Origin: Gordionus sp. m RMFG-2023
Taxonomy: Eukaryota; Nematomorpha; Gordioida; Chordodea; Parachordodidae
Assembly: GCF_954871325.1 (NCBI RefSeq)
Contig: NC_088775.1
Span: 69,045,561 to 69,109,560, forward strand
Reading direction: 5' to 3'
Length of the DNA: 64,000 bases
Shown: positions 1 through 11,200 of the stretch, piece after piece
Layout: each line of letters begins with the position of its first letter
Numbering within the stretch: the first letter of the stretch is position 1
Notes under the pieces: model-generated
What the model was told of the DNA's origin: nothing
Databases searched by the model: none
The model's input: only the letters and a program-made list of their open reading frames with translations
Translations under genes and position numbers: made by a program

Positions 1-116
1 ACATAAATTCAAGAATTAAAAAAGTATTTAAATAAATCTCGTACTCTTTGAATCGTATCTATTTGATTAATTTTGAGAAAAAAAAATATTTTACCAGATT
101 AAGAAAAAAAAATATT

Positions 117-178
117 TGCCGGGATTCGAACCCAAGTCCAATAATCCAAGCGAAGTTCTTGCCCGATTGGGCCACATG
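117..178 (-). tRNA. tRNA-like sequence with A and B boxes (SINE head or pseudo-tRNA)
   Basis: On the minus strand there is an A-box-like stretch (TGGCCCAATCGGGC) and about 30 nt later a perfect B box (GGGTTCGAATCCC), the two internal parts of a polymerase III promoter. A D-arm (GCCC/GGGC) and an anticodon-like arm (CAAG/CTTG closing a 7-nt loop that contains CTT) can be drawn. No acceptor stem closes the fold, and the stretch between the anticodon arm and the T arm is too long. A tRNA-derived SINE head or decayed tRNA is therefore more likely than a working tRNA. Confidence 0.35.
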
Positions 179-329
179 CACTTTTCAAAATTAACGATTT
201 TTTGAATATATATTATAAAGTGGGACATGAAAAGTGTGACATGAGAGCGTAACGCTATTTTTGTGACAAGGCTTTTATATATATTATAGATGTGACAAGG
301 CTTTTATATATATTGATTATAGATAATTC

Positions 330-1012
330 ACATTTATTTTATAGTTTTTCAATGCTGGTTTATATATATAATTTTTTTATAATTCACATTAATTTAAAAT
401 TGTGTATTAGAAAAGTTATTAGTCCTAATAAATTTATGCTTAGTATTTTTAATTAACAATAATATTTCTTAAAAATATTTATTATCCCCCCGCAGACCAA
501 ATTCCTGCGTACGCGCCTGCATCTTCTTAATCAAGTCAATGTCATGATTTTCAAAAGTATTACATAAAATAGGTATAATTAAATAATACATTCTAATGAG
601 AAAAAAAATTTGGAATAGGTGAATCCAATAATTTTCTTGCTTCTGAGGAAATATTTCTTTCAAGCCATTGTGATATTTCAGTAATAGAATTAATAATCGG
701 CTCTTCTAACTCCATAAATTACTGGTGGAGACTCGATCTCGTTGGACAAGCTTGCAATTTCTTTCTCCCTGTTGGACAAGGAGTTTCAGGGATAATTATT
801 ATTTAACTAGAAATTTAGATAAATAATATGCCACTAAAATTTGAAAATATAGGTAAATTACACCAAGGAAAACTTGAAATAGAAATTAATTGATAAAATA
901 ACTAGTAGATGATTGTGATAAATAAAAAAATATAATCCGGCATCTGCATTTTTTGGCTTTTGGGAGGGGGGGATTTGTCCCCCTGCCCCCCCCCCCGCTG
1001 CGTACGCGCCTG
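330..1012. mobile_element. Rearranged hAT remnant (same family as 41512-43629)
   Basis: Bases ~330-519 are the reverse complement of the left end of the hAT copy at 41512. Bases ~520-1012 match the right half of that copy in forward orientation. As a result both ends carry the terminal sequence CTGCGTACGCGCCTG pointing the same way (505-519 and 998-1012) instead of as an inverted pair. Most of the internal transposase region is missing. It is a dead copy formed by deletion plus inversion of one end. A run of G and C next to the terminus is shared with the intact-ended copy. Confidence 0.75.
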
Positions 1013-2137
1013 TCTAACCCTTTGAAATTAAATAAAGATTCGGTCGATATTTTGCAATATATGTAATATTATTTATAATAGGTCTATATAATAAAAGTAT
1101 TAAATACATTTTTACAGCAATATATTTTACGTTATTTCATCTAAAAATTTAATTGATATCCTCTCAATAAATTTAATGATAATATTTTACTTAATATAAT
1201 AAAAACTATGTACTTCCCTTCCACCCATCAGATTTTATTTTGGTTGGGGATATGATATAGTTAAGCATTCATTTATTTTATAATAATTGTTTTGCTTAAT
1301 TTCATCAAAACTGGATACGGGATAAGGTTATAACTTTACTAGATTTTTTATAAAATTCTGTTCAAATTTATCTAATCTTGATGCAGATACTATGCATTTC
1401 ATATAATTTTTTGCTTAATTTTTGCTCAATTTTTGCTCAATTTTTATGTATATTTGATTTTATATTGTATTTCTAGAGGTAAGTTTTTGTGAATCTTTCC
1501 TTTTTAATTATTTTACACTATGAAAACGAAAAGTTTGTCAAGAATTTTTTTTTTACCTACAATCCCAATAAAAAACACAGAAAATATGTTCAGTGCATTA
1601 CCAAATTTAATATATCGTCTGCAAAATATAACTTAAAATAATTTTATTTTAATAAAAAATTAGGAACATTAAGTAGGATAAAACATCATTTAAATGAAAA
1701 AACTTAAAAATCAAATCTACGTGTAATTTTAATATGACATCCATGAGCACAAAATAACTTTCCTCAGAACCATTAGATAAATATCAAACTGAACATGACA
1801 CAAATATTAAAATTATAATGGGAAAAATGGAATAGATCTACGCCCTCCATTAAGTCTATCTACTAATTCCTAACAGTACAGTTTTACATATAGCATTTAT
1901 ATAACTTAAATATTTGTATTATATTAGCTCGAAAGAGTTGTTATTCTTGGTTTCAAAATGGTTCAATATTAAAGTTGGTTCCACGTCTCCATCTTTGGAG
2001 CAAATTTCTTTAAAATATTTTTTTAAACTCTAGAAAGTATTACGTATTCTAATGGTATATTTCCCTAACTTACTTATACTCTTCCCCCCCCCCCATTCAC
2101 TTATATGAGCGTTTTTTCACCCTTTTTTCTCATTTCC
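1013..2137. other. No recognised feature
   Basis: AT-rich sequence without a convincing exon, RNA or element on either strand. It contains a short tandem run of TTTGCTCAAT-like units near 1415-1445 and a C homopolymer near 2086. Confidence 0.5.
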
Positions 2138-2141
2138 CTAA

Positions 2142-2735
2142 GGTGAATTCCATATCAAATCAACCAAGGTTTCAACCCGACCCCTTTCAATTTTTTTTAA
2201 ATTTTGCATACTGGTGGTATATACTATAACTAAGAAAAAAATGAAATTTTACCTCCCAAAAAGGCTTACCCGCTAAGATATGGGCGTTTAAAGCGCGGAA
2301 AAATGGTACATTTTTGACAAAAAGTGCCTCATTTATTTTCAAATATCTCGAGAAATAATTAAGTTAGAAAAATAATTTAAATTTTATTATGTAGCTTAAT
2401 AATAGTTCTTTAATATGACATAAAAATAAATATGATATAAATTTGATGAATGTCCAAAACCGGATGTATAAAACCGGAAATGGCCATAGAAAAAAAATGG
2501 TATTTTTTTTTTCGAAATTTTTTTTCCGTAGATAGATATAACACTGCTTTATATTTGTGCCAAATCCTAGCCTGGGATGAAAAAGGGTCTAGGAGTTATG
2601 ACTCTTTATATGGCTTAAATTGATCAAAAATATCTTCATTTAATGAATACTTATGAAATAATGTTTTTTTAAAAATTATGTCTAAATGATAGGCCCTAAC
2701 TTTTTTTTATTTTTAATTGTTAACATATTGTGAGT
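2142..2735. repeat. Left long terminal inverted repeat
   Basis: Pairs with 4013-4615 along nearly its whole length and ends at the shared motif TTGTTAACAT followed by TTGTGA. It holds no coding sequence. Confidence 0.88.
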
Positions 2736-3919
2736 GAATAGATTTGCATTCTTACGACCCAAAAACTGTGTTTTAGCAGGTGGACCAGGTACACATACCA
2801 TGTGTATCTGCACACTACACCAAAATTTTAAGCTTATTTTAATAGGGGGAAAATTAAAACAGCTTACAAACAATAATGATCATTATAATTATCCTCCAAT
2901 AAACGATTATAAACATTGTATTGCACAAAGTCTTAATCCTGCCCAGCCTGGATGTTACTTCAATAAATGTAAATTTTGTCCTGGATCATCCCAAATAAAA
3001 GAAAGACTTATTATATTATTTGATACGAATTCAATAGATTATATATCATTTAAACAATGGTTGGTAGTTGATAGAACTACGCTCGAAACGCTGACAAAAT
3101 CAGCTTATAAATTCCTAGATTATTTAATTGAGAAATTAGACAATTTGATTCCACATTCATTTATAGCATCACAACAATCATTATTTCAAAACAATTTAAA
3201 ATCTAATTTAAATGTTGGCGAATACTTAGTTATTGCTGACTTTTCGGAAAATTATGCATTTTTAGTGCAAGACCATGCACAGGGATTTCATTGGACAAAT
3301 AATCAGTCCACTATTCACCCTTTTATCATTTTTTATCGTCAGGACAACACTATAAAACATATAAGTTTAGTGGTGATATCAGATTGCTTAAAGCACAATG
3401 CCTGTGCCTTTTATTTATTTCAAACTAAAATGATCTTATTTTTAAAAGAAAGATTTGATATATTGACCAAAATTTATTATTTTTCTGATTGGGGCCGTAA
3501 TCCAATATAAAAATAAAAAAAATTTCATAAATCTCTATAATCATGAATGTGATTTTGGTATAAAGGCCGAGTGGCATTTTTTTGCTACAGCTCATGGAAT
3601 AAGTCCGTGCGACAGTTTAGGAGGTATTACAAAACGGCTAGCAGCTCGAGCTAGTTTGCAACTGCCATATCAAAACCATATTTTGACACCAATGGATTTA
3701 TTCGACTTTGCAACAAATAATATACATGGAGTAAATTACATTTTTGTAAGCAATAATGAATACAATAATATGGAAAATCATCTAGAAAGCAGATTTTTGA
3801 GAGCAAAAAGAATTCCGGGAACACAAAAATACCATGCTTATATTCCCCTTGATGAAAATAAAATTAAAGTCAAAATTTATACCAATTCTTTAGATAATTT
3901 AATATATGATATATTGTAA
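2734..3919 (+). pseudogene. Transposase of the long-TIR element, two frames
   Basis: The first frame (2734-3489, no ATG, open directly from the arm) carries family motifs in order: RPKNCVLAGGPGTH, CTLHQNFKL, DFSENYAFLVQD, GFHW, HPFIIFY, SDCLKHN and IYYFSD. The reading then continues one base out of phase, with QYKNKKNF, AEWHFFATAHG, LAARASLQ and LTPMDLFDF, to a stop at 3917-3919. A single one-base shift near 3490 separates the two halves, which together are about 395 codons. The conserved Asp residues in DFSENY, VISDC and YFSD are the likely DDE-type catalytic positions (inference). Related proteins extend further at the N-terminus, so this copy also appears N-terminally truncated. The clean frame implies recent activity. 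Confidence 0.82.
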
Positions 3920-4012
3920 ACATAATTATGAATTATTATATTATATGTAATTATGCATTTCAGAAAAATAAAGTTATAAATTGGTTTAGAATTATTTTGT
4001 CAAGTAATTTTT

Positions 4013-4615
4013 AGTCACAACATGTTAACAATTAAAAATAAAAAAAAGTTAGGGCCTATCATTTAGACATAATTTAAAAAAAAACATTATTTCATAAGTA
4101 TTCATTAAATGAAGATATTTTTGATCAATTTAAGCCATATAAAGAGTCATAACTCCTAGACCCTTTTTCATCCCAGGCTAGGATTTGGCACAAATATAAA
4201 GCAGTGTTATATCTATCTACGGAAAAAAAATTTCGAAAAAAAAAATACCTTTTTTTTTCTATGGCCATTTCCGGTTTTATACATCCGGTTTTGGACATTC
4301 ATCAAATTTATATCATATTTATTTTTATGTCATATTAAAGAACTATTATTAAGCTACATAATAAAATTTAAATTATTTTTCTAACTTAATTATTTCTCGA
4401 GATATTTGAAAATAAATGAGGCACATTTTGTCAAAAATGTACTATTTTTCCGCGCTTTAAACGCCCATATCTTAGCGAGTAAACCTTGTTGGGAGGTAAA
4501 ATTTCATTTTTTTCTTAGTTATAGTTTATACTACCATTATGCAAAATTTAAGAAAAATTGAAGAGGGTCGGGTTGAGAATCGACTTTTTTTGGTTGATTT
4601 GATATGGAATTCACC
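4013..4615. repeat. Right long terminal inverted repeat
   Basis: Reverse complement of 2142-2735, beginning just after the transposase stop and ending GGAATTCACC before the CTAA flank. Confidence 0.88.
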
Positions 4616-4679
4616 CTAAATATCAATTTTCGATAATAAATTTCAATAATATTTTTATACTACCATTTTCTTAATATAA

Positions 4680-5120
4680 ATTAAAACATTCTTCGTTCAT
4701 TAATTCGCGTAATTTTTGTGATTCTTAATATTTTACAGTCCGGCGATCATCTCCAGTAATTAATATTCGCTCATATTGGCCATCGGTAAAACTTTCTTGG
4801 GACTGAAAAATTCATTCATTTATAATTTATGTCGGTTTTTTCTGGAGACATTTGTTGATTTCGAGAGCTCTATTTATTTTTGATTTACCTTTTACAAACA
4901 AAATTAAAGCATTCATCGTTCATTAATCAGCGTAATTTTTGTGATTCATAAAATTTTTACATGCCGGCCAGGCCCGAATGAATGAAGTGAAATACATGAC
5001 CGTCTCCGGTATATTCGTTCACACTAGCCATCGATAAAACTTTTTTGGGAGCGAAAAAACTATTCATTTATAATATATGTCGGTGTTTTCTGGAGACCTT
5101 GATTTTATTTGGTGGTTTTG
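4680..5120. repeat. Tandem duplication of a ~220-bp unit
   Basis: Two diverged copies follow each other (about 4680-4904 and 4905-5120). Both hold CGTTCATTAAT, GCGTAATTTTTGTGATTC, a CCGGC block, TATTCGYTC, CATCGRTAAAACTTT, TTCATTTATAAT and TCTGGAGAC in the same order. The second copy has a GC-richer insertion after CCGGCC. The origin is unknown. Confidence 0.75.
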
Positions 5121-6276
5121 AGAGAGGTTGAAATAAGTGTGTAAATTTCTGGTTTAACCGAAAATGTATTCTAGCATGTGTAGTGTACCTACCCTATTAA
5201 TTTTAGACATTTTCGCCATAAAACTATCTTATTTATTAATTTATATGAAAAAAACTTATAAAAATCAATATGAATTACGACTAGTCCAAAGGTTCTTGGT
5301 AAAATTGTCTGAAATTCAGTGTGAGTACCCTATATATTCGGAAATACTTGTCCCGTCAAATATATTTTGGATATTTATAAATCTACCTCTGTAAATGATT
5401 TAAAATTAAGAGATTCCGAATCCCCATGGATTGCATATCCCAATACGACATATATTCTATAAATATGATAAAACAAAAAAAAGGTAAATATATATTTAAA
5501 AAAAGACTAATAAAAATACTATAATAAACGATGTAGATTTTTAAACCAATGTTCTGGCGAATATAAAAATAATCTTTAGAATCGCCCCTGATGGATAATT
5601 TTTTCTCCTATATTTTCTTCAGGAAAGAAAGTGCCTCGTGGTCGAAATTTTAGAGGGTTGATGTGACAACAGGAACGAATATTGTTTAACTCGAAATATT
5701 TTTTATTTTTTTAATTTGGGCCACCGACGTGAGCGAAAAGAAAATATTTTTAAATTGACAAAAATATAAAAAGATCGGTCCTAGTCCTGTTTTTTATTTA
5801 GAATCACAGATTAGTTTTTTGAGGATGATGGTCTGAACCGGTTGTATGGGTCCGAACCAAATCCCGGATAGTGACCTTAATTACTTCCATCTTTATAGAG
5901 TGATCGTCTTTTATATTTTTTATATTATCATGTAATAAAAGTGTTCTTTTGTTAAAAAAATAAGGTAAAACTGGACTTTCGTTAATTTGCCACCAGACTA
6001 AGAGATCAGTGTTCGACTCTCCTTGAAGGTTAAATATAAATTTACTTCATTTGAGTTTCTTAAAAAATATATATTATCAAGTTTGCGTTTTATACCGTTT
6101 ACTAAATTTACATTATGGGAATTAGAAAGTGGAATAATACAATAAAGAAGAGCTTAATTTTCAAAACAAATTAAAAACCGGCAAATTTAATTCCATAAAA
6201 AGTACAAATATTTTGAACATTTCGAAATATTAGTCAAAATCGAGTAGCTAATTATTCATATTCAACCAATACATGA
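5121..6276. other. No recognised feature
   Basis: AT-rich. A stretch near 5180-5340 has weak similarity to the MITE at 45467-45700 (GTACCTACCC and AAAATTGTCTGAAATT), possibly a decayed copy. Nothing else is supported. Confidence 0.4.
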
Positions 6277-6284
6277 TTATTTAT

Positions 6285-7736
6285 CAGGGACGTGAACCCG
6301 AACTCAGACCCGGGCTCTTTTTAAAAGTGGTTTTATTTTTAATAAAATTATTCTTAAATATATCTTTTTCCAAGGGTTCTAGGTGTCATAGAAATTTAAA
6401 AATAAAATATTTTTTTAAAAAATAATATAAATTTTTTTAAATTTTATTAACTTTTTTTGTGGAAGCATTTATTCTATCTTCGCGTTTTTCTTACAATTTT
6501 CTTCCTGGACTTCCATTATATTTAGAGATCGATATCATAAATTATTTTCCAGTGTGATAATATTTTATTATGTAAATTTATTAATATGCTTGTTATAGAA
6601 ATACGTTGATTATTTTGAAAGCGAATTATTTTGTAGTACAAGAAATAATATTTTAATTTAAATGATAATGCACAACACGTTGGTCTTCAATTTGTATAAA
6701 GCTAGAACGATTATTAAGTTTGAAAGATTTCTGTAATGATTTAATATAAGAGCATGTGAAGTCATTTTGTCGGAGGATGATTGGTGCCAAATAAAGGACC
6801 TTACTAAGTTCCTTTAAAAATAACAATATTAAGATTACAATCAGAACAATTATGTTTATTTGATTTTAAGGCATATGGATTAGATGTCGATTAGATTTAG
6901 AAAAATTTACCCCTTTTATACGAAATATTAGAAAACATGAAAATTCGAGAGCAACAATATTTGCTTGTTTTGTATACGCTTCTATATATTTAGACACTCG
7001 ATATCAAGTTTTATTGAGTATTGAGCAAAAACAAATGGCTAGAGACCATCTTAAGGATTTATGGCATGAGCAAAACTCCATTATTTACAATATATTGGAG
7101 GCTACGACAATACCTATTCGTTGTAGTGATAATAATAATGATAGCAACATTGATGATCTTGAAATTTTACTTTTAGATAGAGAAAAAAAATCAAATTATC
7201 ATCAGATAGAAAGGGGGATCAAAAAAATGTCTATTGCATCTTTAATAGTAAAGTACTCAGAAGTTAAGAGAATAAATAAGGATATAAATATTTTAAAATT
7301 CTGGGAAGAAAATTCTTCAATATATCCAGAATTATATATCTTATCTAGAATCTTCATGGCTGTACCGGCGATACAAGTACAATAATTTTATAAAGATAAC
7401 TATCTATTTTAGGTAAGGGTAGAACGTGAATTTTCATCTTTGAAATATATATTGTCTACTTTAGTGGAAATCTCAAGGATGATGTTTTAAAAGATATTAT
7501 GATTTGCGAGAATCATTTTAAATATAAATTTTTTCATTTTTAAATTTTTCATTTGTAAATTATGAATATGTATAATATTGAAGTATAATAATAAATGAAT
7601 AAAGATTTTTTTTATTTTGAGTCATTATTTTTATGTTCCCTGAACCCGACCCCTGGACCCGGATCCTTTCAAATTTTATTCCTGTACCCGAACCCGGACC
7701 TGGACTTTTTTTTATGTCGAAGGGTTCACATCCCTG
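6285..7736 (+). mobile_element. hAT transposon with perfect 8-bp target duplication
   Basis: The ends are CAGGGACGTGAACCC (left) and GGGTTCACATCCCTG (right), an imperfect inverted pair, and TTATTTAT flanks both sides (6277-6284 and 7737-7744). Next to each terminus are short repeats of ACCCGGACC type. The 1.45-kb body holds a decayed transposase. The exact 8-bp duplication is diagnostic of the hAT superfamily. Confidence 0.92.
6740..7545 (+). pseudogene. hAT transposase remnant
   Basis: Readable blocks in order are LSEDDWCQIKDLTKFL, ASIYLDTRYQVLLSIEQ (the LDxRY motif of hAT transposases), LKFWEENSSIYPELYILS, FMAVPAIQVQ and VEREFSSLKYILS followed by KDDVLKDIMICENH. The last blocks are the C-terminal hAT dimerisation domain. 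The blocks lie in more than one frame with in-frame stops between them, and only the C-terminal half of a usual hAT transposase is present. The longest open stretch is 7014-7385. Confidence 0.8.
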
Positions 7737-7744
7737 TTATTTAT

Positions 7745-8291
7745 ATTCGAAAATACGGTTCGAATACTCTAAATTTATACGCTATAATTATAAAAATAAA
7801 ATTGACCTTGATTAATAAATAAATGAATAATTTTGTAATTAAAATTAACAATATTATTTATATAAAAAAATATTTTTAGAAAAAATTTGTAAATAAATTA
7901 AAGGATGGATTTTTATAGAATTTTGGTTGACAAATCGCATAACTATTTCATACTAACTTACAAAATTTATAACATGATGTGTTTTGATTGATTATTATTA
8001 ATAATGTATTAATATACTATGTGTATTGATTAATATCTTACGATAAACAAAATAGAAAGTTTAAAAATTGTCATGTTTTAAAACGAAATGAAACGAGAGA
8101 AAATAAATAAATAATTTATAAGGTTAATTGCTTGCAAATAAAACAATATCAGTTTAAAAAAACGCATATCATTAGTTCCTCGTAATATTATACTTCCTAT
8201 ATGATGTAACACGACGATTAAATTTTTATTGTCTGATGATTTTAAAATATAACGTTATTTTTAAGGAATTTTAGAAAAAATATTTTAACTG
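7745..8291. other. Upstream region of the threonine dehydratase gene
   Basis: AT-rich sequence leading to the first ATG at 8292. A possible splice acceptor (GAATTTTAG, ending 8272) lies just before the start, so an untranslated leader exon further upstream cannot be excluded. No promoter element is clear. Confidence 0.35.
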
Positions 8292-11200
8292 ATGTCTTCA
8301 ATATCTGCTAATAGTATACACGCGAAATTCGCTTCGGACGAGGATTATGAACCTAACAATAAAAATGAAAAAAGTTCTAACTCATCTCAAAATACCCTCA
8401 ACATTCAAAATGTTAAATTGGGAACAAGTAAAATTATTTTAAAAAATTTTAAAACGCCAGTTTTCAAAGCTTTTTAAAAAGTCATATTTATTGATTTAGG
8501 TATAAAAGAACTATTAACTTCATTATATATATTTTTGGCATGCTGAGACACTTGAAAAGCTAAGTATCCTTAACTATAAAATAATAGTAACTATGTTATC
8601 TACTTATTAGAAACAAATCTAATGTTATTATAAAACTCAACTTTAATATGCATTGCGTTTATTTTTGATAGGTAAATCTTCCATAGAATCACTAGAACAC
8701 ATCCCAATTTCAATATCTAGTACGCACAACGGAAAATATCAGGATTACCAAATTCCTGTATCTCCAACTCTTTCTTGCACTACTGTGTCAAGTATGATCG
8801 ATGAATTGAGAACGGAATCTTCATTCCCGGATATAATTGATTCTACTCACAAATTATTCGATCCAAACTGTGATCCCGAAAACCCGATCGAAGTCAAATT
8901 TGATGAAGTTCTCTCAGCCAGATCTATAATACAAGAGTCCATAGATAAAACGCCTTGCAAGGTATATTTATTTTTGTTGATAAAAAAATTTTGGTCATAT
9001 GACAATGGATCCAGAACAAAGGCAGTTTTGTTTTTTAGTTAAGAACAAAAAAATGTTCTCCACGTTTCGGAACTTACAATCTCTTTTATTAATAAGTTCA
9101 CTTGATAGTAGCTCGTGCCGAATTAATATATGCTTGTTATGCGGGGATTTCCGTTTAAATGACATGTGAATGAGACATTTTATATAAATAAAATCGGTTT
9201 TTTTTAGAATTTTACACTAATTTTTTCCAAATTTTTACAGTAATATTGTATAAATTTTAGGAGAGATGGTGTTATAGGGGGGGGGGGATGAGTCCGTCCC
9301 GACTTATTTTTATAGGCTTAAGTGTCGACTTTTAGTTACTTACTACAACACTAACTTAGTAACAAAATTATCAATTGAATTTAATGTTGGTATTATAAAA
9401 TATGACTGCGGAATATCAATCTTATACTTTTAATCTGTAATTAAGAAGTTTAAAATAATTTTTCGACATACAAAATTAGAGATAAATATTTGGCCAAAGT
9501 GGACTAGGGAGTTTTTGATGAATTTTATCAAGATTTATATTTGCCTATAACAATATTACTTGTAATTAGATTGATGACGATTAAGAAGTAAATATTGTTA
9601 ATGTTTTAATTTTTTTATTGTAAGAAAAAATTATACAAGGAGAGGACACACCAAATGAACTTATTTGTACCCCACAATTTTGTAAGGTTGTTAAAGTATC
9701 TAGATACAAGCATGTGGCATCTGTGTCTAGATAGATATTTATAAAAGTATCGGTATCGATACTCTTTTAGAGATATCATATCTCTATCTATTTTAGATAC
9801 TTTTAGAAACATTTTGATATTATTTGATATTATATTTTTTTATATTAAAACTAAAAATGTATTAAATTTTAATAATATGTGAGTTCACCAGCAAATTTTA
9901 TTTTACGCAATGAATGACGACAACATGGTAAATTTTATATTGTAATTTATTTTATTTACATTAATTTGAAAAAATATTTATCATAATTTTTTTTTTAAAT
10001 ATATATTTCTAGACAATCTCTGAAAAGAAATCAAATAATTAAATATTCAATTTTTTGGAGAGCCTCTTAGATTATATAAATATTGAAATTTTGGCACTCA
10101 TAAAATTTGAATAATTTTTTTAAAAATGAGTGCCGAGATTTTAATAAATTTAGATTATACCAATATAAATTTGTTTATGCATTCAATATAACGATCACTC
10201 TGTCGTCAAGTGCTCAGGTAGAAAGAGATTAGTGTGTCTAAAAATTTACAGACAAATAGGGGTGCCTTAATGATAAAAATTTTGTATGAATTATTAAAAT
10301 CAAATAATCATTATTTTAAATACATATTTATTTTATAGATGTGATATCAAGCTCAATATATTTTTAGCTCAATTCGAAATTAAACAATAAAATGCTATTA
10401 AGTATTATGATAAGTAAATTATAAAGATGTATCGGTATCAGTATACATTTATAATGATGCATTTGTGTCTATATACGTTGATGCTGTATCTGTATCTAGA
10501 TTTATTTTTAGACGTATCTATATCTAGATTTTGAAAATTATCTTTTAAAAACTCTGCTGTTTTGTAAGTAAATCAAAAAATCGGAAACAATACAAGATTT
10601 GGAAAAGTTTTATTGATTGAGAAAAAACATTAGACTAGTACACAACTCCGTGTTTATAATATCACCTGAAAGTAAAGATTGGACCGTAACTAAAGACGGT
10701 AGTTTTTTAAAGTTGCCATTTAAAAATTATTGTAATTAAATAGAATTAAACTCTTGAAAAAGGTATAATAGTCAATGATCTCATAGCAACTTCGAAATAC
10801 CAGAGGAAAAATATATGAATATAGTATACTAGAATAGATAATTTTATTTATTTTAAAACAACCAGCATTTATACTATTTATAAAGTAACATAATATAAAA
10901 AAATATAAATAAAGATCTATTTAAAAATATTAAAAATACTTGAAAACATATATCAAAATAGAAGAGGGTGTCTTTAGCTGATGGCCCAGTGGATTGATAT
11001 ATAGTGTGACTTACATATCTCAATTGATATCCGTTGTCGGACATAAAAATCTTTACAAGGGTCACCTGAAAGTAAGCTTAATTTTTGGCTGTTATGAAAA
11101 TATTCCAGGCTCTAGATCGAAATATAGGATTGTCTCAAAAACTGGGAATTAGATATAAGGCATGTTACTATATTTATTAATTTCCTCCCTAACCATAGAA

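Larger units (their letters stand above)
2142..4615 (+). mobile_element. DNA transposon with ~600-bp terminal inverted repeats, unclassified family
   Basis: The element starts GGTGAATTCCATATCAAATC and ends with its reverse complement. The same 4-bp sequence, CTAA, flanks both sides (2138-2141 and 4616-4619), which fits a 4-bp target duplication. The arms run about 594-603 bp and differ mostly in their outer ~170 bp; the inner parts are nearly identical. The arms enclose a transposase-like reading frame that begins immediately inside the left arm. I know the protein family as an uncharacterised transposase-like family found in many invertebrate genomes, but cannot assign a superfamily name with certainty. 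Confidence 0.88.

Noticed and set aside
5164-5394. 76-codon open frame
   Set aside because: No family match, no splice context, and it overlaps a stretch weakly similar to a MITE.
7595-7822. Pro-rich open frames at the hAT right end
   Set aside because: They translate the ACCCGGACC subterminal repeats of the hAT element.
10970-11080. A-box-like TGGCCCAGTGG stretch suggesting a second tRNA-like element
   Set aside because: No B box or cloverleaf follows at the right distance.
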